From: JAOUEA01 sp963821925
GTDB lineage: Bacteria > Actinomycetota > UBA4738 > HRBIN12
Assembly (NCBI GenBank): GCA_963821925.1
Contig: CAWGFO010000001.1
Coordinates: forward strand, 248,001-312,000
DNA: 64,000 nt
Direction: 5' to 3'
The notes below the pieces were generated by a model. It had not been told where the DNA came from. It saw only the letters and a program-made list of their open reading frames with translations, and ran no database searches. This document shows positions 31,290-41,100 of the stretch, in pieces (within the stretch, counting starts at the first letter, position 1; each line of letters opens with the position of its first letter). The position numbers and the translations under genes are program-made.

Positions 31290-32879
31290 TCATCGGACGT
31301 CCGCGATCATGATCGGCGGCGCGTGGAAGTAGGTCATCGTCGGGCTCGAGCCCACCGTGTCCTTCGCCATCTCGATCGCGTCGCGGAGGCTGTCGGCGCG
31401 CCGGTACCCGAGGCGCGCGACCGACTTCGACTCCCCGCCCACGAAGATCACGTCGCCCGCGTGGTCACGGCCGTGCGCCCCCCAGTACCACATGTAGAAC
31501 GGGTGGACGCCGTGGTAGGCGTTCGAGGTCCGGTACAGGTGGATGTACCAAGGGTCGGTCGCGTACTTCTCCTCGAACTTCTTCTCCATCTCGGCCGGGT
31601 CGGTCGTGTCGGCCAGGACCTCCTCGAAGAAGTCGATGTAGCTCGGGTGGTGGATCTGGTGGAACTCCCAGGGCACCGGGTGGTGCAGGATCACGACGCC
31701 GCCCTCGCGGACGAGCGGCTTGTTCCGGTACATGTTGAACAGGTAGCCGAGACCGAGGCAGTGCACGAGGATCGGGTTCAGGATCGAGTTCACGTTGTAC
31801 GGCCCCAGGTACGGCAGCCCCATGATCAGCACGTCGGACTGGCCGTTCACCTCGACGAGCTGCTGGCGGTGCAGGTTCGTGAGCGTGCGCTCGTGCACCG
31901 CCTCGACCTCGCCGGCGTTGATGCCCGTGAGCTTGTACGGGGCCTCGATCCGCCGGTAGAACTCGCGACGCACGCGCGGCGGCGCCAGCTCGTTCCCTTT
32001 CTTGGCGGCCATCATCAGGCCCTGGTCGTACGCGCTCCACTCCCACTCGCGCTTGTTCAGGAAGCCCAGGTTCGACGGGAAGGTCTCGCTGTTCAGCGTG
32101 GTCTCGATCTGGAAGATCTTCACGCCGCTCGCCGCGAGCACTCGGCCCATCCGCACGACGGAGTCGTTGATCGCGCTGTGGCCCTCGCGCGGGTCCATGT
32201 ACGACTTCGAGTGCATCATCGTCTTCACGTTGTGGTGGTGCTTCAGCGAGCGGTAGCCGGCCAGGCCGACGGCCACGGACTTGTGCCCGCCGTCCATCGC
32301 GACCAGGTTGATGTTCACGTAGACGATCAGGTCGGACTCGGCCGCCCGCTTCGAGATCTCGACGTCCTCGTCCTGGTCGGTCATCCCGATGTGGAGCAGG
32401 GCGTTCGGGTCCTCGGCGTCGAAGTTGTAGAGCTGCGTCGGCCAGAACGAGCGGTACACGCGCTCCCCCACGGCCCTGCGGATCTCGGCGCCGGTCATCC
32501 GGCGGTGCAGCGCCGTCGCGACGATGATCTCGAGGTCCTCGACGCCCTTGCGCGCCGCCAGCTCGATCACGTGCTCGAGCACCCGCTGACGGATGTCGGG
32601 CGTGACCATGGGCGGCAGCGGGATCGAGATGTCGTCGATCGCGATCGTGAGCTTCATCCCGGAGAAGAGCAGCTCGGGGAGCGACTTCGAGTCGCCCACC
32701 GGGTGCAGCAGGGCGTGGCGGATCGAGGCGTTCACGTCGGGGACGCCGGGCAGGGCGTCGGGCGGGTACACCACCCGCGTCCCCAGCGGGAACTTCTGCA
32801 TCCGGAAGCGCTCGCCCTCGTGCACGAGGAGCGGCGGTGTCCGCTCGTCCACCTCCAACACGAATCCTGGTCTGGGCAT
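31290..32879 (-). CDS. LarA-like (DUF2088) protein, divergent lactate racemase family
   Basis: The 529-residue protein belongs to the LarA/DUF2088 family, whose founder isomerises lactate with a covalently bound nickel-pincer nucleotide. The N-terminal domain has the family acidic motif as IAIDDISIPLP, in place of the usual D-x-T-R-P, and ALHRRM with the conserved catalytic-type histidine. The cofactor-lysine region reads MDGGHKSVAVGLAGYRSL and is followed by HHH, so the lysine and a downstream histidine are present. The arginine of the TRP motif and one of the two catalytic histidines seem absent. It is also about 100 residues longer than LarA. It is thus probably not a lactate racemase. It lies between the dehydrogenase and the acyltransferase genes of a lipid-type operon. 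Confidence 0.85.
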   Translation of the reverse strand: MPRPGFVLEVDERTPPLLVHEGERFRMQKFPLGTRVVYPPDALPGVPDVNASIRHALLHPVGDSKSLPELLFSGMKLTIAIDDISIPLPPMVTPDIRQRVLEHVIELAARKGVEDLEIIVATALHRRMTGAEIRRAVGERVYRSFWPTQLYNFDAEDPNALLHIGMTDQDEDVEISKRAAESDLIVYVNINLVAMDGGHKSVAVGLAGYRSLKHHHNVKTMMHSKSYMDPREGHSAINDSVVRMGRVLAASGVKIFQIETTLNSETFPSNLGFLNKREWEWSAYDQGLMMAAKKGNELAPPRVRREFYRRIEAPYKLTGINAGEVEAVHERTLTNLHRQQLVEVNGQSDVLIMGLPYLGPYNVNSILNPILVHCLGLGYLFNMYRNKPLVREGGVVILHHPVPWEFHQIHHPSYIDFFEEVLADTTDPAEMEKKFEEKYATDPWYIHLYRTSNAYHGVHPFYMWYWGAHGRDHAGDVIFVGGESKSVARLGYRRADSLRDAIEMAKDTVGSSPTMTYFHAPPIMIADVR

Positions 32880-32889
32880 CGTCGGTCTC

Positions 32890-34095
32890 CTAGGTCTGGG
32901 GCGCGAAGGCCACCTTGAACGTGCCGAGCCGTCCAGCGGACATCGCGTGATCGATCGCGTCGCGCCAGCGGTCGAGCGGGTAGGTCGCGCCGACCAGCTG
33001 GTCGAGCATCGGCAGGCTGCTGGCGAGTTCCAGGGCGAGGGCGAACGAGTGCCGCCGCCCGCCGTCCACGTCTTCCATCGCGCTCGTGTAGGCGCCCACG
33101 AGCTCCAGCTCGCGGAACCACAACGGCGTGAGGTCGGCGCCCGGCGCGGGGATGCCGCTCACCACGACGCGCCCGCCGGCCTTCGTGGTGCGCAGCGCCA
33201 TGTCGAGCGCGCTCTTGGATCCGGTGCACTCCAGGACGACGTCGACCCCGCCCAGCAGGAAGTCCTGGCCGCGCTCGGGCGTGAGCTTCACGGCCTGCGA
33301 CGACCGGCGCACCGCCTTCAACGCGTGCTCGGGGCGCACGATCTCGTCCGCGCCGGCCATCTTCGCGGCGGCGCGCTGGCGAGGGTGCTTGGCCGCGACG
33401 ATCACGCTGCCCGGGTTCGCGAACCGGCGCAGGGCGATCTGGGTGAGCAGCCCCACGGTCCCCGCCCCGATCACCAGCACGGACCCGCCGTCGGGCACCT
33501 GCGCACGGAGCGCCGTATGGATCGCGCACGCGAGCGGCTCGATCAGCACGGCGGTCTCGTCGCTCATCTCGCTCGGGACGGCCCACAGTTGGGACCGGTG
33601 CGCGAGCATCAGCCGGCTCCAGCCGCCGCCGGTGTCGCGGCAGTAGCCCGTCTGGAGCCCGGGATCGAGGTCGCCCACCGTCACGCGGTCGCAGCGGCCG
33701 TACTCGCCGGCCGCGCAGTTCGGACAGAGCTCGGGGAGCCCGCGTGCCGCGCAGCCGAGCACCGACGCCAGGACCACGCGGGAGCCGGCCTTCAGGTCGC
33801 CGCAGTCGTCGAGCAGCTCGCCCACGACCTCGTGGCCCGGCACGAACGGCAGGGTCACGAGCGGCGAGAAGTAGAAGGACGACTTACCGGCGAGCGTCGA
33901 GAGGTCGCTCCCGCAGATGCCCGACAGCAGCGGCTTCACGCGCGCCCATCCGTCGCGCGTGGGCACGGGATCGGGCTGGGTCACGAGACGGAGCGGCGCC
34001 AGCGGGCCCGCCACCAGGCCGGGCGCCTTGGCTCCCACCGTGCGGGCGGTCAGGTAGCGCGGCGCGCTCCTGAACAACTCGAGGGCCTGGGCCAT
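32890..34095 (-). CDS. Zinc-binding alcohol dehydrogenase (MDR family)
   Basis: This is a medium-chain dehydrogenase of 401 aa. Catalytic zinc ligands are visible in SGICGSDL (Cys), PFVPGHEVVGEL (His-Glu) and the later IEPLA glutamate. The structural zinc lobe is represented by CPNCAAGEYGRC. The NAD(P) motif is VIGAGTVGLL near residue 215. Such enzymes interconvert alcohols and aldehydes. Placed directly after the fatty acyl-CoA reductase (13 bp), it could oxidise or reduce the same fatty aldehyde/alcohol pool. The N-terminal 35 residues before the zinc lobe are longer than usual. Confidence 0.9.
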   Translation of the reverse strand: MAQALELFRSAPRYLTARTVGAKAPGLVAGPLAPLRLVTQPDPVPTRDGWARVKPLLSGICGSDLSTLAGKSSFYFSPLVTLPFVPGHEVVGELLDDCGDLKAGSRVVLASVLGCAARGLPELCPNCAAGEYGRCDRVTVGDLDPGLQTGYCRDTGGGWSRLMLAHRSQLWAVPSEMSDETAVLIEPLACAIHTALRAQVPDGGSVLVIGAGTVGLLTQIALRRFANPGSVIVAAKHPRQRAAAKMAGADEIVRPEHALKAVRRSSQAVKLTPERGQDFLLGGVDVVLECTGSKSALDMALRTTKAGGRVVVSGIPAPGADLTPLWFRELELVGAYTSAMEDVDGGRRHSFALALELASSLPMLDQLVGATYPLDRWRDAIDHAMSAGRLGTFKVAFAPQT

Positions 34096-34108
34096 CAGGC
34101 GCTCCTCC

Positions 34109-36398
34109 TCATCGGACCGCCGGCCTCGGGAATCGCACGCGCGGCATCCCCTTCGTCATGGCCCACTCCTCGATCGGCCACCGGCGCCGGCGCGCGTGCC
34201 GGTACAGGGCGGAGTCGGGGGAGACGGCCACGGGGTAGCCGACCGCGCGCAAGAGCGGCAGGTCGGAGTACGAGTCGGCGTACGCGTACGAATGCTTCAG
34301 ATCGACGCCCTCCAGGAGCGCGTAGCGCTTCAGCCAGGCGGCGCGGGCCTCGCCGACGAGCGGGGGGGCCGACATGAACCCGGTGTAGCGTCCGTCGCGC
34401 TGTTCCAACTCGGCACCGATCACGACGTCGAAGAGCGGGGAGAGCGGCCGCACGAACGGCTCGGCCGCCGCGGTGATCAGGATCGTGCGGTGCCCGGCCG
34501 CGCGGTGATCCCGCACCCGGCGGATCGAGGCGGCGCTCGCCTTCTGCAGCATGAACTCGCCCACGTGGTGCTCGACGAGCCGGTCGATGCCCTCGACGCT
34601 CGCCCCCTCGTACCGGCGAAAGAAGATCCGAAGGAAGTCGCCCCGGTCGCGCCGGTCGATCTGGAGGTAGCCCGGGATCTTCCCGAAGACGCTCGCGAGC
34701 TCCTTCGGCCAGTCGTCGGGCTCCAGGTCGGCCATGCGCGTCCAGACGTAGGACTCGACCACGTTCGAGGTGATGATCGTGCCCTCCATGTCGAAGACGG
34801 CCACGACCGGTTCGTCGCGTGGACTGATCTTCACCGCGGGTTGCTCGCGGTCGCGCTTCGAGAGCTCGCGGAGCGACTGCGTGACGGCCGGCGAGTGCAC
34901 GTCCTTCAGGTAGTACTTCCAGTCGACCATCGCGGCGTCGAACGGGAAGTACGCCTTGTCCTGCTCGTTCAAGCTGTTGAAGAGGGCGAACGTACGGTCG
35001 TCGGTGTAGACGACCTCGGTCTCCGTGTACATGCCGTACAGCTCGCTGTACCGCTTCACGAAGTCGACGCGCGCCTTGTCACGGTCGACGCGCCGGATCG
35101 CGGTGCGCATGCTCTTGGACTTCGGCATATGGGTGACGACCTGCTCGGCGACGTCGGTGAAGCGCTCGGCCCGCCGGAGCATCCGGTCGACGCTCAGGTT
35201 CCCCGGGAACTTCCACTCGGGGACCTTGTGCTCGCCGCGGCCGCGCTCGGGCAGCGGGTGCTCCTCGAAGTAGCCGCGCACCCACTCGTAGAGCTCGAAG
35301 AACCGCACCGGGTTCCGCGAGCCCGAGCTGACGTTGTAGTGGAGCGCCTCGCCGGGCTCGGGCGGGTTCGCGGCGACCGCCAGGATCGCGTTCACGACGA
35401 AGTCCACAGGGATCAGGTCGATGATGCCCTCGGGGATCCCGGGGAACTCGGGGATCTGTCCCAGGCCGTAGGCCCGGATGATCGGGTCGGCCATCTTGAA
35501 GCCGTCGATCCACCCGGGGAACGGGTGGAGCAGCGCGGACTCGATGATCGATGGGCGCACGATCGACAGCGGCAGGTTCGCCTCGGCGGCGAGCTCCTCG
35601 ACCGCGCGCTCGCCCATCGCCTTCGTGAAGGTGTAGACGTCGGGCCAGCCCAAGGACCGGGCACGCATCCGGCCGTACTCGACCAGGCGCTTCGTGACCC
35701 ACTTCTGACGGCGCTCCTCGGCGTCCTCGGCGACCGTGGACGGGCCGGCACGGGAGTGCTCCTTGTGCGCCTTCGCGAGGAACGCCTCGAGCTGCTCGGG
35801 ACGGCGCGACGACACCTCGACGTCGCGACGCGCCTGGAGCGCGAGCTCGAGCTCCATGCGGTAGTCCACCTTGTGCTCGAGGGGACCCTCGGGGATCACG
35901 CCCTTCTGCACCCCAGCCACGTACGCGGTCGAGACGTGGACGAGCGAGGGCGTGTTGCCGCCGTCGAGGACGCCCGTGTAGAGGTTGATCGCGCCCTGGA
36001 GGTTCGTCATGAACCCCTCGTCGATCGGCGGGTCGAAGGCGACCGTGGCGGCCGAGTGGCAGGTGATGTCGATCCCGCCCGGGATCTCGGGCACGCCCCG
36101 GCCGAAGTCCCCGTCGATCACCTCGACACGCTCGTCCAGCAGCCGCAGGAGGCCGTCGTCGCCGATGCGGTCGCGCAGCGTGTCGAACGCGGGCTTGCGG
36201 AGCATGTACTCGACGCGCTCGCGGCTGGTGGCGCCGGTCTGGGAGCGGACGAGCAGCACGACGCTGCGTGTCGGGGAAGTCGGCGAGCAGCCGTTCGAAG
36301 ACGACCTGCGCGAGGAAGCCCGTGACGCCGGTCAGCAGGATGCGCTTGCCCGACAGCTTCTCGACGATGGAGGGGGCAGGACCCCCCGTGCCTGCCAT
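34109..36398 (-). CDS. Fatty acyl-CoA reductase fused to HAD-IB phosphatase (one frameshift)
   Basis: From ATG 36398 the N-terminus is SGKRILLTGVTGFLAQVVFE, an NAD(P)-binding Rossmann motif. The frame then breaks at about 36264-36267; dropping one base joins it to SVVLLVRSQTG and the rest, giving about 762 residues. The first 480 or so form a male-sterility/FAR-type acyl-CoA reductase, with HVSTAYVAG and the active-site YTFTKAMGE (Y-x3-K) plus the FAR C-terminal region. The last 250 form a HAD-IB (SerB-like) phosphatase beginning VAVFDMEGTIITSN. Its motif is D-M-E-G-T where D-x-D-G-T is normal. The combination would reduce fatty acyl-CoA and also dephosphorylate a lipid or glycerol phosphate. 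It is the first gene of the five-gene operon. Confidence 0.87.
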
Positions 36399-36415
36399 GG
36401 GGGGAGTATGCCTTC

Positions 36416-36431
36416 TCTACCGGTTGGTAGA
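36416..36431. promoter_or_regulatory. Palindrome, candidate TetR operator
   Basis: TCTACC-GGTT-GGTAGA is a perfect inverted repeat with 6-bp arms, 18-33 bp upstream of the first gene of the operon whose last gene is TetR. A second, looser repeat AGACA-N6-TGTCT (36429-36444) overlaps it. Position and symmetry suit a TetR-family operator. Confidence 0.5.
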
Positions 36432-36646
36432 CAAGTCGGTGTCTGGGCTCGTGGACGAGGACGTTGGGCCGTTGGGCCGTCCGCGCTACACAGGCGTGGC
36501 CCGTTTCTAGCCTGATGGGCGCTGCAGAATCCCCCGAGCGTCCTACACCACCGGCTCAAGCAGCATCGACGCTCCCTCCGATACCTGTTCCGAGGTAGTG
36601 CGCTCGCGGTGTCCGCCGTGGGTCACACGCGAAGAGGGGGCACACG

Positions 36647-38099
36647 ATGCATCGTCGGATCGGAGTGGGGCTCGTCATCCTGAGCCTCGCGCTCGCGGGG
36701 CTCGGCGCCGCCGCGCAGGCGCGGACGCCGAAGGACAACCTGACGGCACGGCAGCGCGGTCTGTACTTCGCGGGGCTGAACGGCAAGGCCGGTGGGCGAT
36801 GCGACGGTGTCTTCCGGATCGAGGACGTCTCCGGCGAGGTCGCCTGCTCGCACGGTCCCGGATCGCGGACCGAACGGCGTCGACGTGACCGAGCCGCGTT
36901 CGGTCACTGACCTCACGGCGGCTGCCTCGGCGTGCTTCGAGCACCGGGACCGTCCAGTGCCTCGGCGACGGCACGAGCGGGTCGCGGGTCCAGGCGATCT
37001 ACGCGGTGGCCTCCGACCAGACGAACCGTGCCGCCGACATCGTCCCCTTGATCCAGGGCTGGGCAGGCCAGATGGATGGTGCGGTGAACCAGAGTGCCGC
37101 CGAGACCGGCGGCGAACGCCACATCCGGTTCGTGACGAACCCGGACTGCTCTCTGAACGTGGCGGTCGTCACGCTCTCGCCCTCAGGCGACGACACGCTC
37201 GGGAACACGATCAACGAGCTCAGCGCCAAGGGTTCCTGTCGACCGACCGGAAGTACCTGGTGTGGGCCGATGCGACGGTCTACTGCGGCATCGCACAGGT
37301 GACGGCGGGGACTCAGCATCCCCCACGAACGCCGCGAACTCCGGTCCAACGTTCGCGCGGGTGGACCCGGCGTGCTGGGGACGCACCGACCACCTCTCGG
37401 AACTCCACGAGCTGATGCACACGCTCGGAGCCGTACAGCTCAGCGCCCCGCACAGCTCGGGCGGCTACCACTGCACCGACGAGAACGACGCGATGTGCTA
37501 CTCGACGGCACGGGCGTGACGCTGACGTTCCCCTGCCCGACCTCGCACGAATGGCTGCTCGACTGCAACCACGACGACTACTTCTCACGTGACGCCGGAG
37601 ACGGGGTCGTACCTGGATACGCACTGGAACGTTGCGAACAGCGTGTTCCTGTCCTCTGGGAGGTTCGCCGCCGCCCACAAGCCCCCCGCCAAGTCCGTCG
37701 CCCTCGCCGTCAGCCGCGCCGTCGCCGAGCTCGAGCCCGAGCGCGTCGCCTTCCGCATCACCAACCCCGACGGTGGCACCGACGGCGACCACGACCGTGA
37801 TCCTTAGCGGAGCCGTGTCGGGGAAGCGTTCGACGAAGCGCTTCTGGTTGACCGTTGGTACCGGCGACGCCAGGAGCGACGTGTCCTTCACGGCCACGGG
37901 CGGGGGGAAGAAGGGTGGTGGGGGCGCCCCGTCGCTGCGGCTTCGGATCGTCGGCGCCGACGGCACGGTCTGGGCCGACGGCACGGGGCCGAGCGTGCTG
38001 CAGGTCGCCGCGTCACTCCCCGCTGGGTCGTACACGTGGGAACTGTCGGGATCCTCGTCGGTGTCCTTCTCGCTCCGAGTCACCTACGCATCGACGTAG
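36647..38099 (+). pseudogene. Secreted zincin-like protein with HELMH motif (many frameshifts)
   Basis: One protein can be followed across all three frames from a signal peptide at 36647 (MHRRIGVGLVILSLALAG) to a stop at 38097-38099. In order: GVDVTEPRSVTDLTA; VQCLGDGTSGSRVQAIYAV; the region with NPDCSLNVAVVTLSPSGDD; LSTDRKYLVWADATVYCGIA; LHELMHTLGAVQLSAPH near 37410; DGTGVTLTFPCPTSH; a Pro-Ser linker; and a C-terminal beta domain ending RVTYAST. H-E-x-x-H followed by G and then H fits a metzincin-like zinc protease, and DAMCY may be a Met-turn. At least six single-base shifts are needed. Whether the gene is dead or the consensus is poor cannot be decided here. Confidence 0.65.
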
Positions 38100-38108
38100 C
38101 TAGAACGT

Positions 38109-38140
38109 GAACGGGGCCGGCCCGAAGGCCGGCCCCGTTC
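38109..38140. terminator. 14-bp bidirectional terminator hairpin
   Basis: GAACGGGGCCGGCC (38109-38122) pairs perfectly with GGCCGGCCCCGTTC (38127-38140) around a CGAA loop. It lies between the ends of the zincin-like gene (+) and the repeat surface protein (-), so it can end both transcripts. Confidence 0.8.
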
Positions 38141-38157
38141 GTGCGGGTCGACCGCTG

Positions 38158-41100
38158 TCAGCAGCCAGGGTTGATGATCAGCGGCCCGTTGTTGATGCCG
38201 TCGAGGACCTTGATGAGGATGTCCTTCGAGGCGTTGGTACCGCTGAACTTCCAATCGCTCCTGGTCGTCGTCAGGCTTCCGGTCCAGCGGCCCTCCACGA
38301 GGTCGACGATCTGTTTGATCGTCGGCGTCGAGGTCCCGAACAGGACTGCCGCCCCGGAGATGCTCGAGACATCGACCGTGCCGGTCAGGCAGAGATTGTC
38401 GTTCTTCTGCACGAGGCCACCGGTCCCTTGCAGCTGCGTGATGGCGAGGTTGAACTTCGCCGCCGTGAGCTGCGCGAGGATCATCTGGTCGCGCGGCACG
38501 CTCTTGCCGAACGTGTAGATGGCGTCCACCTTGGCGATCGTCAGGTCGTCGGCGGTCCCGAGCGTGAGGTCCTTGTTGTAGACCTTGGGGTTGTTCGTCT
38601 CCAGGTAGTTGATCAGGATCTGGAACTGCGGCCGACGTGTAGTGGTTGCGCCAGTTCCGCCAGAAGCCGAGCGTCCCCGGGTGGACCGCGACCGTGACGG
38701 TTTCGGTCCCACACGTGCTGGTCTTGCCGTTGTTGTTGTCGTCACCAGAGTAGACGGCCCAGAACTCGTAGGTGCCCGCGCTCGGGATCGCGAACTCGTT
38801 CGACGCCGGGATCGACCCGTTCGTCACGTTGAAGGTGCCGAGGTTCGTGGCCCCCGTCGTCGAGCAGTCGAGCGTGGCACTCGCCTGGCGCTTGACGTAG
38901 TAGGTCACGGTGCCGCCTGCATTCGGCGTGGCGCCGGACAAGGTCGCTGTGTCGTACACCTTCTGTCCGATGTTGGCCGAGCCGCCGTCGGCGATGTTCG
39001 GTACCACCGGTAACGGCCTTCACCTGAGTCGAGATCGACGGGCTGTTCTTGTCGACCACCACCGTCTCCGAGCTACACGAGCTCGTCGAACCGTTGTTGT
39101 TCGCGTCGCCCGAGTAGACGGCCCAGAAGTAGTAGGTGCCGGCAGAGCCGAAGGTGTAGTCGTTCGACGTGGTGCCAAGCGCCTTGGAGCCGAGATCAGT
39201 GGCGCCGGCCACGGAGCACTGGTCGTCGCCCTTCTCGACGTAGAACTGGACCGTGCCGGTGGCGCCGCCGGCGACCGTGGCGGTGTCGTAGGCAACCGTC
39301 CCGATCGAGACGTGGCCGCCGTTGGCGATGTTCGTGTCGTTGCCGGGGTCCGCGCTCCCGTTCGTGTTCTTCACCTGGGTGTTCGTGTCAGGGCTGCTCT
39401 TGTCGACGATCACCGTCTCCGAGCTACACGAGCTCGTCGAACCGTTGTTGTTCGCGTCGCCCGAGTAGACGGCCCAGAAGTAGTAGGTGCCGGCCGAGGC
39501 GAACGTGTGGGTATCCGACACGGTGCCCAGCGCCTTCGAACCGAGGCTCGTGGCGCCGTCAACGGAGCACGAGGCGTCATCCTTCTCGACGTAGAACTGG
39601 ACCGTGCCGGTGGCGTTGGACCCGCCGGAGAGCGAGGCGGTGTCGTAGGCGGCGGTACCGATCGAGACATGGCCGCCGTTGGCGATATCTGTGTCGTTGC
39701 CGGTGGCCACGGTCCCGTTCGTGTTCTTCACCTGGGTGTTCGTGTTCGGGCTGTTCTTGTCGACGATCACCGTCTCGGAGTCACACGCGCTCGTCTTGCC
39801 GTTGTTGTTGTCGTCGCCCGAGTAGACGGCCCAGAAGTAGTAGGTGCCGGCCGAGGAGAACGTGGTGGTGTCGGACTTCACGCCCAGCGCCTTGGAGCCG
39901 AGGTCGGTCGCGCCGGCCACGGAGCACTGGTCGTCGCCCTTCTCGACGTAGAACTGGACCGTGCCGCCGGCGTCGGAGGTCTCGCCCTGGAGGTCGGCGG
40001 TGTCGTAGGCCACGGTGCCGATCGCCACGGTCGCGCCGTTGGCGATGTTCGAGTCGTCGGCGTTGTCCTTGACCTGCGTGGTGATCGTGGGCGAGTTCTT
40101 GCCGACCACGACGAGCTCGGAGTCACACGCGCTCGTCTTGCCGTTGTTGTTGTCGTCGCCCGAGTAGACGGCCCAGAAGTAGTAGGTGCCGGCCGAGGAG
40201 AACGTGGTGGTGTCGGACTTCACGCCCAGCGCCTTGGAGCCGAGGTCGGTCGCGCCGGCCACGGAGCACTGGTCGTCGCCCTTCTCGACGTAGAACTGGA
40301 CCGTGCCGCCGGCGTCGGAGGTCTCGCCTGGAGGTCGGCGGTGTCGTAGGCCACGGTGCCGATCGCCACGGTCGCGCCGTTGGCGATGTTCGCAGTCGTC
40401 GGCGTTGTCCTTGACCTGCGTGGTGATCGTGGGCGAGTTCTTGCCGACCACGACGAGCTCGGAGTCACACGCGCTCGTCTTGCCGTTGTTGTTGTCGTCG
40501 CCCGAGTAGACGGCCCAGAAGTAGTAGGTGCCGGCCCGGAGAACGTGGTGGTGTCGGACTTCACGCCCAGCGCCTTGGAGCCGAGGTCGGTGCGCGCCGT
40601 CCACGGAGCACTGGTCGTCGCCCTTCTCGACGTAGAACTGGACCGTGCCGCCGGCGTCGGAGGTCTCGCCTGGAGGTCGGCGGTGTCGTAGGCCACGGTG
40701 CCGATCGCCACGGTCGCGCCGTTGGCGATGTTGCGAGTCATCGGCGTTGTCCTTGACCTGCGTGGTGATCGTGGGCGAGTTCTTGCCGACCACGACGAGC
40801 TCGGAGTCACACGCGCTCGTCTTGCCGTTGTTGTTGTCGTCGCCCGAGTAGACGGCCCAGAAGTAGTAGGTGCCGGCCGAGGAGAACGTGGTGGTGTCGG
40901 ACTTCACGCCCAGCGCCTTGGAGCCGAGGTCGGTCGCGCCGGCCACGGAGCACTGGTCGTCGCCCTTCTCGACGTAGAACTGGACCGTGCCGCCGGCGTC
41001 GGAGGTCTCGCCCTGGAGGTCGGCGGTGTCGTAGGCCACGGTGCCGATCGCCACGGTCGCGCCGTTGGCGATGTTCGAGTCGTCGGCGTTGTCCTTGACC

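Noticed and set aside
31290..32879. Calling the DUF2088 protein a lactate racemase
   Set aside because: The TRP arginine and one catalytic histidine of LarA seem to be missing and the context is lipid metabolism, so only the family level is supported.
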